From the NCBI GenBank assembly GCA_018340375.1, contig JAFFJZ010000004.1:32524001-32588000 (forward strand): a stretch of DNA of 64,000 nucleotides, in the 5' to 3' direction. The position numbers and the translations under genes are program-made. Below, one piece after another: positions 10,894 through 20,168 of the stretch. Below the pieces are notes generated by a model that worked only from the letters and a program-made list of their open reading frames with translations, ran no database searches and was not told the origin of the DNA. Position 1 is the stretch's first letter. Each line of letters begins with the position of its first letter. Source of the stretch: Gonatopus flavifemur (taxonomy: Eukaryota > Arthropoda > Insecta > Hymenoptera > Dryinidae).

Positions 10894-12825
10894 TTAACGA
10901 GTTTGCAACTCCGTGAGCACTTCATTATCGGATCCTATCAAAAACCCATGGTTTTTCAGAATCTCAGGTACAGGTTGGGCATTCTCGAATCGTTTGTTGA
11001 GTTTCCGTCTCATCTTTTTGTGAAATACTTTATCATTGTACATGATGCTCATGGTTTCAAAATGACTCTTTGCCCAGCTGTAGAGTTTTTGGGGCGTCAA
11101 TATAGCATTTTGAGGTTTGGCAGTCAGAGTCGCTCTGTATGCTTCTCTTTTGAAAGTAGCACCGATCCCGTCACAAGCACCTTTACCATGAGCAGTTGCA
11201 CTGTAATGCCATTCAGCGTCAATATTGAAATCTTCTTTGTGATGAACTAAATTCGCGATTTGAAATTTATTTTTGAAGTGCTGCTTTGCTCCGTCTTTGG
11301 TATGAATAATCTTATTCACTTTTTTCACATTGCGTTGGATTTCAGGAATTAACAAGGTAGCACTGGATAGCATAAACAGCGGAAGTGTCATGTTTTAAAC
11401 TTTCAGATAAGAATAACTCTTGTGCTTAATATCGCGCCCTTCCTCATAATAATAAATGGCAGGGAACACAGTGCATTGGTCGTTATTGGAATGAAATGCT
11501 TGTGAGGCATCCTGGCAAACATATGCGTAGTTCTCAGAAAAATCAAACGTAACCAGTACTTCGCCATCGCGAAAATTGTGTTTTCGTTCTTGGATAAAAA
11601 GCCTCTGTTGCTCAGAGATGAATGAATGAGGTTTGAGGATTGTCAGTTTTTTACACAATTCAAGTATAAAATCATCGATTTCCATTACTTCTATTTGTAG
11701 AGTTGAACGATCCGTTGCTGTCCAAACTGAATATTGAATATCTGTGATGAATGAATTCTCCAGTAGATTATGTAATTTCTCCGAGAACTGCGAAACTCCT
11801 GGGCAGTCATCACATGCGTCTAGATAACAATCAGCACGAGGTCTCTTACAAACAATTTCATTGAGGCAGTCTTTGTAATTAGCTAGTGGCTTTTGTGTAT
11901 TCAACGTCAGCTTTTGAATATCAATTGCATCCAACATCAATTTCGGATTTTGATGTATTGTGCAAACACAAACTGAATGTGTTCCACAAGGCCCAGGGAG
12001 TATGCAATTTTTTGGTCTCAGTTTAGCGAACGCGCTGAAGCAGATAATATGTTCTGGGTGAGATTGTTTGGATACGGTATGAAGTTCTTTCAAACCTATC
12101 AGTGAGAGATGTTTCTGTTTCAGCGTTCGCTCTCCATCAATTTTCACAGAAACGACATCTTCCGATGCAGGCATTATCCTGCTATTCATGTCACTCGTAT
12201 AAAATCCATGTACTTTTTCTAAAGTTGTTTGAGACCCCCTCCCCTCCCTTGCAATACTATCGGGAGATAGCAATACTATCCCTTGCAATACTATCGGGAG
12301 ACTCCCCTCCCTTGCAATACTATCGGGTAAAATGCCAGCTTTCATCCTCAATTCCTTTGATTTGTCGGCCAAATATCGCGTTGTAACAAATTCTTGGATG
12401 ATTTTCCTCGCACTCCAAGATGATGGGGCGATAGTTAAAATTTGTAATTTCAATGGATTGTTGGGTTCCAAGGTTGAAAACTTCTCCTTGGGCTCATCCA
12501 GCATTCCTTCCAGTTCAATTTCTCTGTTCGTGCGTGTATCATTGAGACCTTCGTGTGTCTCATTCTCCAATTGAACATCCATTCTCATAGAACTCTTAAT
12601 ACTACAAATATTTTCAACGCTATCATTTGATTCATGAACCACATCGTCATTTTGTAATTTGTCCGATGAACCCTTCTTTATACATGCAGCACAAATCCTC
12701 GAATTTGCGCATAAGTCAGGAAATTGCTATAACATAACCTCCGATATCTTTCGTAAATTTCTACCGTGCCCGGCAGTTTCGAACGGATTTGCACATCGGT
12801 CCGTTCGAAGAATTCGCGGCATCGT
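10894..12825 (-). pseudogene. Transposase relic, copy A (uncharacterised D-D-E-type family)
   Basis: Reading leftwards: a first-exon zinc-binding region (DRCANPFETAGHGRNL, then CANSRICAACIKKGSS) at about 12805-12650, broken by one stop; a long frame 12642-11395 with a helix-turn-helix-like segment, the SRIMP and LRPKNCILPGPCGTHS blocks, a cysteine cluster (CYLDACDDCPG), and VTFDFSENYAYVCQDASQAF holding the first putative catalytic Asp; then frame breaks near 11395 and 11330; then TKDGAKQHFKNKF (second Asp) and SATAHGKGACDGIG. Copy C at 61210-62694 aligns throughout. The family recurs in many insect genomes as unnamed proteins; I do not assign a superfamily name. A three-fold microduplication at 12235-12330 further damages it. 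Confidence 0.75.
12235..12330 (+). repeat. Three-copy microrepeat inside transposase A
   Basis: TCCCTTGCAATACTATCGGG occurs three times in direct orientation at about 12245, 12272 and 12309. On the coding (minus) strand it repeats the peptide PDSIAREG. Copy B at the same place has a single PDSIARNG, so this is a local duplication in copy A. Confidence 0.85.
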
Positions 12826-13006
12826 GTATTAGATGATCAGATAAATCAGATGAAAATATGCGAACTCCTAGTACGATTTTATAAGTTAAAACACAAAAAC
12901 TTTGAGGTTTAAACGTCGCGAACATTCATAAAGTAACAATGTAAAACGATGAATAACAGAAGACGAGAAAAACAATTGACGTTACAATGAAACCATATGA
13001 AATTGG

Positions 13007-13228
13007 GTGCAGACATTACTGAACAATACACTGTCAGTTGATAAGAATCGATTTCACGCATTTATTCGTTTATTTTCAGCTGATTTATTCGACATTCTAA
13101 TATACGAAGCCGCGAATTCTTCAAAAAGCCCAATGATTTATTCCCTCAAAACAGCCGCAGACAACGGTAGAAATTCGCGAAAGATATCGGAGGTTACCCG
13201 AGTTGAAATTTTTAAATCGCTGAAATGA
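13007..13228 (+). pseudogene. Inverted first exon of transposase family (copy A2)
   Basis: The + strand frame contains SVDKNRFHAF, then ADLFDILIYEAANSSK, then KTAADNGRNSRKISEV. The last block matches ETAGHGRNLRKISEV of copy A on the opposite strand, and the nucleotide identity extends upstream through TTTTCAGCTGATTTATTCG. It stops after ISEV-TRVEIFKSLK, losing the CxxC segment. It is the inverted partner of copy A's first exon; the central segment between them (12830-13000) would be a shared 5' region. Confidence 0.65.
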
Positions 13229-13234
13229 AAATAT

Positions 13235-13570
13235 ACGGTACTGTTACGGATGTGTTGCGGGCGCATCTGTACTGAACCCGCAATAATACTGTAAGCACCC
13301 GCACCACGCCCATAACAGTACCGTATATGCCTGCACCACATCTGCAACACTCCTGCACACAAAAATGATTACGCCCGCACCACGTTTGCACCAAGGCCGT
13401 TTGGCGAACCGTACACCCGCAACACAATTGCACCATAGCTGCATTAAACCCGCACACAGTGAATGACGATGGACGATAAATCCCGGAACGTGTTCGCACC
13501 AAGACCGCACCAAGCCCAGAACATGCATGCAATAGAGCTGTACCAGGTCCGCACCAGACCCGTAAATGTC
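13235..13570 (+). repeat. Degenerate CCGCACCA/CCCGCAACA repeat field
   Basis: A G-poor + strand stretch of about 330 bp in which CCGCACCAC, CCCGCAACA, TGCACCA and CTGCACC alternate at irregular 15-30 base intervals. The complementary strand yields cysteine-rich open frames (to 13705), which are by-products of this repeat. Confidence 0.65.
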
Positions 13571-14109
13571 GGAATTACTGTTGCAATGCGTGCTTAAGGG
13601 CCCTCGAGCACAGTAGAACTGTGAATGTGTAGGTACACACATATAGTACATAGGTATAGTTAAAGCGAGGAAAACTTTGCTCCAAACTTTTGTGCAAAAT
13701 AGCAATTGATGTGAAATTTAAAAAATATTTCACCATAGTGCTTATTTGGGATTGCGCCATAAATATAAATGTAGCGGTGAAATCACTTTTCATTCTCTGT
13801 AAAAAATTCGTGAATACGCGAGACGATTTGACATTTCGTCGTCACCATGTTAATATTGAAAATATCTTAAGATGCAAGTGGCAGCTGCGTTTCAAAGTAA
13901 ACATTTGATTATTTTTTATTATATTCAAAATTTCAAGATTTTCGAAATAATCCATCGATTGATTGAATTTTTCAATATAGCACGTGATTTATCGTAATAG
14001 AACTTATATGTATATACAAATGAAACTATTCCGCATGGAAAAATTACATTACACTTCCCATGAACCCTTCATAAATGTGATTGAATTAAAATCGATTAGT
14101 TTGGTTATT

Positions 14110-14721
14110 ACCCAATCAACGCACACACGTTATTTCAACGTTGAAAGAACGTTGGACTGTCAAACGGACGTCAGTGGTTGATTTCATAACGTTGATTTTT
14201 AGTTCAAATTTGATAGGGAAATAGACGACCAGAAATTACGTTTTGATGACGTGTAATTTAAACTAATATTCAAAAGTAACCATCAAAAGACGTCCTCAAA
14301 AAACGTGTTTTGAACGGGTTTGAATCACGCGTTCAAAATGTGTTTATAATACCTTGTGTTTGAACTGCAATTGAAGATAATCTGCTGAAACTGTCGAACG
14401 AAACTGAACATAGGTTAAAATTTCAACAAAGAGCAAGATAGTCAATAGTGTGGCATACTATTGTTCTTGATATTGAATGAAAAGTTTTCAAAATAATTTG
14501 TTGGATTCACTTCGCGTTTTAGAACCATCATTAGAACACGTCAATACCTGACGTCTTTTAAACGATGTTCAAACCGTTGATATGACGTTATTTTATGGTT
14601 GAAAAACACGTGATCTGCCGCGACATTTTTACGTTGAATCAACGCAAGAATATTACTAATTCACAACGTGTGGTTATCGACTGTTTTTGACGTTTTTAAA
14701 ACGTGCGTGTGTTTATTGGGT
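14110..14721. mobile_element. MITE with ACCCAAT termini, ACGTT-rich
   Basis: The ends are ACCCAATCAACGCACACACG and, inverted, CGTGCGTGTGTTTATTGGGT, giving about 20-bp terminal inverted repeats on a 612-bp non-coding element. The subterminal regions carry many AACGTT/ACGTTGA motifs in both orientations, likely transposase-binding or secondary-structure motifs. I saw no clear target-site duplication beyond 2-3 bases. Confidence 0.65.
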
Positions 14722-15212
14722 ATCCCGCATAAGATTTGATCGACAAAATTTTTATTCATTTATAAAAAAAGAGGACCATTTATTTAGAGAAAGAACGATC
14801 TCTGATTATGATGAACGAATTGTACGTGTAACGGTCAATTACCGATACATCGTTTTGATTATAATTTTACGTACGTTTATGTTGAAATTTTATGTCATTG
14901 AAAAAAGTATAGTTCACGAGAAATATGACATAATTTTGATACTGAAATGTATTTTATGATAAGTAATGTCAATTATATACGTTACAACACTTTTACAACA
15001 TATTTTGTTTCACAGTGTGAACTTTTGAAGAGCTTTATAATCATGGAAAAAAACTTTGATATTCTGACCATAGAAAGAATGTTTAAGTTTCTCCAAAACA
15101 CAACCTCCAACTTTATTTCACGATATTTCCAAATTTAACATGGCGGTGACGAAATGTCAAATCGTCTGACGTATGTACGAATTTTTCTTTATATATGTAT
15201 ATAAAAAAAACT

Positions 15213-15640
15213 GTGAAAAACATTTCTTGTAAATTACCTACATGAAATTGAAAAATCACACTTTTTTTTGTCAAAGTACTACGCTCAGCATGGGAGAAAT
15301 GAATTTTTATTGTAAAAATTTTACGCTGAACATAGGAGAAATCAATTTTTTTCATAAAAGTCCTGCACTCAGCGTTGTAATATCACACAATTTTGTAAAT
15401 TGTTCACATTCAGTGTAGGTAATAAAGTTCCCTACATCAAGCGTGAACAATTTACAAAATTGTGTGATATTACAACGCTGAGTGCAGGACTTTTATGAAA
15501 AAAATTGATTTCTCCTATGTTCAGCATAAAATTTTTACAATAAAAATTTATTTCTCCCATGCTGAGCGTAGTACTTTGACAAAAAAAAGTGTGATTTTTC
15601 AATTTCATGTAGGTAATTTACAAGAAATGTTTCTTGCAGT
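15213..15640. repeat. Near-perfect hairpin, arms about 205 bp
   Basis: Left arm 15213-15415 and right arm 15432-15640 are reverse complements with few differences (for example TCACACAATTTTGTAAATTG inverted). The loop is about 15 bases around TAATAAAGTTCCC. Confidence 0.8.
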
Positions 15641-15663
15641 GTATGAATCGAGAATGATTCCAC

Positions 15664-15813
15664 CAAGGGCGTATCCAGAATTTTTTTTTGGAAGGGGCCT
15701 ATGTTAAGGATGTATATCTATATATACGAAATATATAGATATATGGAAAACGAAAGGATGCTGGGTTTGGGGGGGGGCGGACCCCTTGGACCCCTCCCCT
15801 GGATGCGCCCTTG
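15664..15813. mobile_element. 150-bp hAT-type MITE with 8-bp TSD
   Basis: The terminal repeats are CAAGGGCGTATCCAG and, inverted, CTGGATGCGCCCTTG. The element is flanked by an exact 8-base duplication, GATTCCAC, at 15656-15663 and 15814-15821, the hallmark of hAT-superfamily insertion. The interior has a (TATA)-rich hairpin and a G-run. Confidence 0.88.
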
Positions 15814-16324
15814 GATTCCACCGCTGGATTCATATTCAAGGCGTACTTCCAGGCACTATGGTGTAATATTTTTCAAATTTCATCTCAATTGCTATTTTGC
15901 GCCAAACGTTTCCGCGGAATAGTAATTGATACGAAAAAATATTATACCACTGTGTTTACCTGGGATTGCCCAGTGTTTACCTGCACTGAAATGAATTCAT
16001 CATTAAAAATTACTGGTTTTTGTCAGTAGACGAGGGATATACTTGACATGTGATTACAAATTGATTGGGAATATCAGTAATTTTTTATAGCGTTATTTTA
16101 ATCGAAAAAAAAATTTTATCCTCACCGGCATCGAACATCATTGTTCGTGATCACAAACCTGGCTTATTTCCCCGAAGCCACGCAACAATCTTGAAAATGG
16201 GATGGTTTTCAATTCATATCAGTGTCATCAATTAAGAATTTTCGTTTACAACTTGTATGATAAAAGATTACTGTTTTTCAACATGAATTCTCATCTCTCC
16301 CTGGTTTTAATTTTCAAACTTCGG

Positions 16325-16400
16325 ACCAGAGACGGAGCGAAGCAGCACTTCAAAAATAAATTCCAGGATGAGTATGATCAGGCCCAAAATAATATTTGAT
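16325..16400 (+). pseudogene. Transposase fragment in right arm
   Basis: The + strand reads TRDGAKQHFKNKFQDEYDQ, matching TKDGAKQHFKNKF of copy A on the minus strand. Only the block around the second putative catalytic Asp remains; upstream it runs into unrelated sequence. It shows that the right arm once carried a second, oppositely oriented transposase gene. Confidence 0.7.
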
Positions 16401-16419
16401 CCCATCATATTAAATGTGC

Positions 16420-17471
16420 TTGCGGATTATTGAACGTGGTTTCCGTTCGTTCTGGTTTCCGGAATCTGACCTCAGGTTCATGATGAACGACCAAAACTTC
16501 CTCGGAACAAAGATTTACGTCAGAGGACGGATGATTCCTCATATCCAGACCGTCATATCGAATCTTCCATTCATAATTCCGAGAATCCGGATTCGAATGT
16601 CTATGAGCGACCCCAAAAATCTCAGTATGACATTGTTTCCACAAATTCAAGAGATTGATAATTCTTCTCACCGCCATATTGGATCACCCATTCGCTATTC
16701 CGGAAATTCGAGTCCGGATTCTTGATCAGCGACCCCAAAACCTTCAGTATGCCAATGTTTCCGCAAATTCAAGCGATTTATATTTCTTCCGAGCGCCATA
16801 TTGGATCCGCTATTCGTAATTCCGGAAATCTGAGTTTGGATTCGTCATCAGCGACCCAAAAAATCCCCTTCCCCAATGTTTCAGAACATTCGAAGCAATA
16901 TTTTAATTCCCGGCCGCCATATTGGATTCGCCATTTGCAATTCCAGAAATTTGGGTTTGAATTCTTGTTCCGCGACCCCAAAAACCTCAGTATGACAATG
17001 TTTGCACAAATCCAAGAGATTTATAATTTTTTTGACCGTCATATTGGATCCGCCATTCGTAATTCCGGAAATCTGAGTTCGGATTCGTCATCAGCAACCC
17101 AGAAAACCCCCTTACCTCATGTTTCAAAAAATTCGAAGCAATTTTGAATCCCCGGCCGCCATATTGAATCCGCCATTTGCAATTTCAGTATTCCAACCGC
17201 ATGCAATTAATCCGGAAGGCTCGAATTACATTCCCCAGTCCACAGAACTATCCAACACCCACGTATCATATTTCTAGGACTGGTTTCGATCACTCTCAAC
17301 ACGTTTCCCCTTCGTTTCAGCCGCCATATTGGCGAAATGGCCGCCATGTTCAAAAAACATCATACGGCAATGAAAAGTAGACACTTCAACGAAAATGTGG
17401 ATTGGTCTCCGAGATCTCTATCTTCAAAATTGAGATGTGCAGGGGGGGACCGATTTCACAAAGAATGCCCC
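16420..17471. repeat. Right terminal array with YY1-like motifs
   Basis: Inverted counterpart of 9310-10610, with CCGCCATATTGGAT or a variant near 16672, 16793, 16914, 17036, 17157 and 17320, spaced about 121 bp. It ends GCAGGGGGGGACCGATTTC... GCCCC at 17471. It has fewer units than the left array. Confidence 0.85.
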
Positions 17472-17901
17472 ATATGTATTCTTGAAATAATCATAATACG
17501 CTGAACACAAACGACCCACTTTCACGTAACAATGTCGATCCTCGAAAGAATCGTTTCTGTTTCACATAGAATAATTCAAATCTCTATCAATACACCCAGA
17601 GAAACGGTATACTTCAAGGTATTCAAAAATGAAGATATTTCGGAATACTGGTATTTAGGAATAGAGATATTTGAACATGGACTTGATTGAAAATACAGTT
17701 GTTATTCTGGCCTGTCCTACACAGCACCAAATAATTGATACATTCATAAAATAAGTATACTATATGATTTATGTGCGTATCACATACATAAAGTATTCAA
17801 ATATCAAAATATATCGTATAGGTCTATTCGATGTTTATATGCATCAAATGTACGGTGATGTATGGGATTGATCAAATTACTCATATAATATTATATTTCA
17901 G

Positions 17902-18023
17902 GTACAGCAAAACCTTTCAGATTAATATTCCATACAGACAGTACAGAAGCTCCAAATGATGTTGGAAATAGAGGATTTTGTCTCAATTACATTCAGCAAC
18001 CGTGCACGACGAAACTCAGATAA
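17902..18023 (+). CDS. CUB-domain-family secreted protein, last exon
   Basis: It begins after the acceptor TATATTTCAG (17892-17901) and encodes KPFRLIFHTD, then NRGFCLNYIQQPC, ending TTKLR and TAA at 18021-18023. The KPF-x-L-x-x-H-T-D and NRGFCL-x-Y-x-Q-x-PC blocks are the conserved C-terminal end of the insect CUB-domain family, whose preceding exon is at 7704-7952. The split phase matches exactly (A from the first exon, GT from this one). The final cysteines would pair with partners in the previous exon. The intervening intron is almost wholly transposon sequence, yet the splice sites and frame are intact, so the gene looks functional. An AATAAA lies at 18449-18454. Confidence 0.78.
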
Positions 18024-18095
18024 TAATTCGAACTCGACAGCTGCCGGGAGTCTTATCTAGCAGAAGATTTGGAGCTCGTCATAACTTATGGATAG

Positions 18096-18299
18096 GAGCC
18101 AGCGGTTGCTAAGAAAAGAAGGAAGGAAAACATTATCGAAAATAGAGCCCCTCTTCAGCACGATGATTGGGAGTCAGATGAACTGGTATCCAGCACTGAA
18201 GGCAATCGGACTTCTCATGTTATCGACCCCTCATACTATGAGGAAGATCTCAGCTCAAAATCCTCAATAGAACTGTTTAATGCGATTACTTCCCTGTGA
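18096..18299 (+). CDS. Possible additional coding exon after CUB gene
   Basis: From 18096 (after GGATAG) a 68-codon frame runs to TGA at 18297-18299. It starts EPAVAKKRRKENIIENRAPL and continues with acidic blocks (HDDWESDE, DPSYYEEDLSSKSS) in a composition that looks coding. The frame is closed by TAG immediately upstream, so it would need an acceptor there or nearby. It may be a terminal exon of another gene, a relic, or chance within the CUB 3' UTR. A competing frame starting with ATG at 18088 is less protein-like. Confidence 0.3.
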   Translation, partial: EPAVAKKRRKENIIENRAPLQHDDWESDELVSSTEGNRTSHVIDPSYYEEDLSSKSSIELFNAITSL

Positions 18300-18448
18300 A
18301 ATTTCAAATTAATCAATTTTCCAACAGTTTTTATTCAATGTTTCGAACTTGCACATCCACCACAAAACTGGCGAAAATTTTAAATGAACTGTAGCTGGAT
18401 TTTGAACAAGATTCGCTTATAGCACAAAATTCTTTTGTTCTCATTCCA

Positions 18449-18454
18449 AATAAA
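18449..18454 (+). promoter_or_regulatory. Polyadenylation signal
   Basis: AATAAA about 425 bases downstream of the CUB stop codon, the first canonical signal on the + strand after it. It probably ends the CUB transcript. Confidence 0.5.
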
Positions 18455-18459
18455 TGCTA

Positions 18460-19350
18460 TTGAAAAATGTTCATCAGTTTCGAGTTGGACGTGCAAGTTG
18501 AACATAGTCAATGGAGACTGTTAGAAACTTGATGAGTCCAAAACTGCAGTCGCATAGATTCGAGCAAAATTCTCCCACAGGATTCTATTTTACATTCCTC
18601 AGATAATCATTGTACCTTGCTACGGAATTTCTTGAAAACCTTGCCGGAAGGTTCAATTGTTTTCAGAATTTAAACAAAGGTACAATAAAGTGGGAAGTAG
18701 ACACAATATTTGTGATCGCTTGTAATGTTTATAAAGTTTAAAAATCTAAAAGAACATAAATAACAATGATATATTATTTGTACTTTATATGTAAGATGTA
18801 TGCGACTACTCCCGCGTTTCTTCAAGAAATATGTGCACTGAAGCAATATAATAGTTTTCATAATGGTAATGTACTAACGATGAGGCTTTTTGCCATAATA
18901 ACGAGAACAGGTAAGAAAGTGTTTGTCTGAAACCGCATTTATCCAAAAGCCGATGATTTGTGGATCCAAGAACAATTACTAGAAATTTCTAGCCTCCCTT
19001 AAATCGTCGAGAACTTATGTTACTGAAGTTTGAATTGTTAATTGAAAAGAATTGGTCATTGAATAACGAAATCCTCGACCGTTAAAGACCCAGAATTTTG
19101 CAGTAGCGGGCCCGGAGCTGGATGAACCAGTGCTGTTCGGCGCAGTGACAATAAATTTCGTTCTATGAGGTAAATAGCGTTAGCGCTTCTCTCATATGTC
19201 CGCCCACTCACCCATACACAACCAATGCAATTTGGTCAAGTTACGACACGTTGTAGCGATTTTATAATAAATTATTTGATTTTCCGCTGGATGAGTGAAA
19301 TTTTGCATAGCCACTTAATGTTTTCTCTACTTCTTGATAGCCGAGTAAGG
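18460..19350. other. Intergenic, no recognised feature
   Basis: No open frame with family motifs and no strong repeat. It is AT-rich up to 18900, then mixed; a second AATAAA occurs at about 19150. Confidence 0.4.
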
Positions 19351-19355
19351 AAGTA

Positions 19356-20168
19356 TTGGGTGTGAGAATGAGTTTCCGCCCTTTTTCAAGCAAAGTTGAT
19401 TTTTATTCAAACAATGGATTATGATATAATGTTATTCAAAGTATGCACCATTGGAAGCGACCAGTTTTGCCCATCATTCAGGCAGCATACGGATTCCTCG
19501 GAGAAAAAAAGCAGGTTCTTTTGACCCGATCCATTCAATGAGCCATTTTTCAACACTTCCGTAAGAAGTAAACCGCTCTCCAGTAAGGGCTGATTGCATG
19601 GATCGAAATAGATGATAATCCGAAGGCGCAATGTCTGGGGAACACAGCGGATGGGGCAAGATTTCCCAATTCACTCCTTCCGGAAATTTTTTAACAGGTT
19701 GAGCAACATGTGGCCTAGCATTATCATACAGCAAGATAAGTTTATCATGTCTAACGTCCAATTCCGGTCGTTTTTCTTTTAGAGCTCGATTCAAACGTAT
19801 TAGCTGTAGTCTGTAACGATCGCCAGTGGTTGTTTCTGACAGTTGGAGGAGTTCATAATAAACGACACCTTTCTGATCCCACCAGATGCACAACATAATC
19901 TTTGAAGCGTGGATATTTGTTTTTGGTGTCGGTTGACCTGGTACACCTGGCAGCCCCCAACTTTTTCGACGCATAGGATTATCGTAAAGATCCATTTTTC
20001 ATCGCCAGTGACAATACGATGCAGAAAACTCTTTCTTCTCTGCCGTTCGAGAAGCATCTCGCACGTTACCAAACGTCTCTCGATATCTCTCTTCTTGAGT
20101 TGATGCGGCACCCAATTACCTGCTTTTTGGACCATTCCCATCATCATTCGAGTTATTGACCCAATCAT
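19356..20168 (-). pseudogene. Mariner transposase, 5'-truncated relic
   Basis: On the minus strand the protein runs from KAGNWVPHQLKKRDIERR through IVTGDEKW (first catalytic Asp), MLCIWWDQKGVVYYELL, LYDNARPHV (second Asp) and SPDIAPSDYHLFRSM (third Asp, DD34D pattern). These are diagnostic of mariner-family transposases that cut and paste at TA. A one-base slip after GDEKW and a stop in the closing ERWAKL-like segment inactivate it. The N-terminal DNA-binding half is missing; at 20168 the sequence abuts a LINE. The end at 19356 (GGGTGTGAGAATGAG after TA) resembles the terminal repeat of the complete mariner at 26817. Confidence 0.85.

Larger units (their letters stand above)
13700..15980. repeat. 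Nested palindromes between transposase halves
   Basis: Three inverted relationships share a centre near 15420 or enclose the MITEs. 13800-13885 matches 15110-15190 inverted (ACATTTCGTCGTCACCATGT). 13680-13760 matches 15845-15975 inverted (GCACTATGGTG/AATTGCTATTTTG). 15213-15415 and 15432-15640 form an almost perfect hairpin. The similar peptides readable from both arms (15355-15113 minus and 15495-15707 plus) reflect this symmetry and are not genes. Confidence 0.7.
9310..17471. mobile_element. Inverted-duplication DNA transposon in CUB intron
   Basis: The ends are GGGGCATTCTTTGTGAAATC at 9310 and its complement ending at 17471, flanked on both sides by ATAT. The outer about 1.2 kb on each side are mutually inverted arrays of roughly 120-bp units. 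Inside the left arm lies a minus-strand transposase relic (10894-12825). Inside the right arm is the same gene's fragment in + orientation (16325-16400), and a + copy of its first exon lies at 13007-13228. The element therefore consists of two divergently arranged transposase copies, the right one largely deleted and replaced by other insertions (13.2-16.3 kb). Confidence 0.7.
7953..17901 (+). other. 9.95-kb intron filled with transposon
   Basis: It starts with GTGAGT and ends TTTCAG, in phase 1, and joins two exons of the same conserved protein. It contains about 1.36 kb of unassigned sequence, then an element bounded by GGGGCATTC termini at 9310 and 17471, then about 430 bp of ordinary intron. 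Confidence 0.7.

Noticed and set aside
13138..13793. Minus-strand cysteine-rich open frames of up to 153 codons
   Set aside because: They are translations of the CCGCACCA repeat field; the cysteines come from the repeated GCAC/GCAA complement, and overlapping frames look alike.
15113..15707. Two similar peptides (KKIDFSYVQ...) on opposite strands
   Set aside because: They are the two arms of one palindrome read in opposite directions, not duplicated genes.
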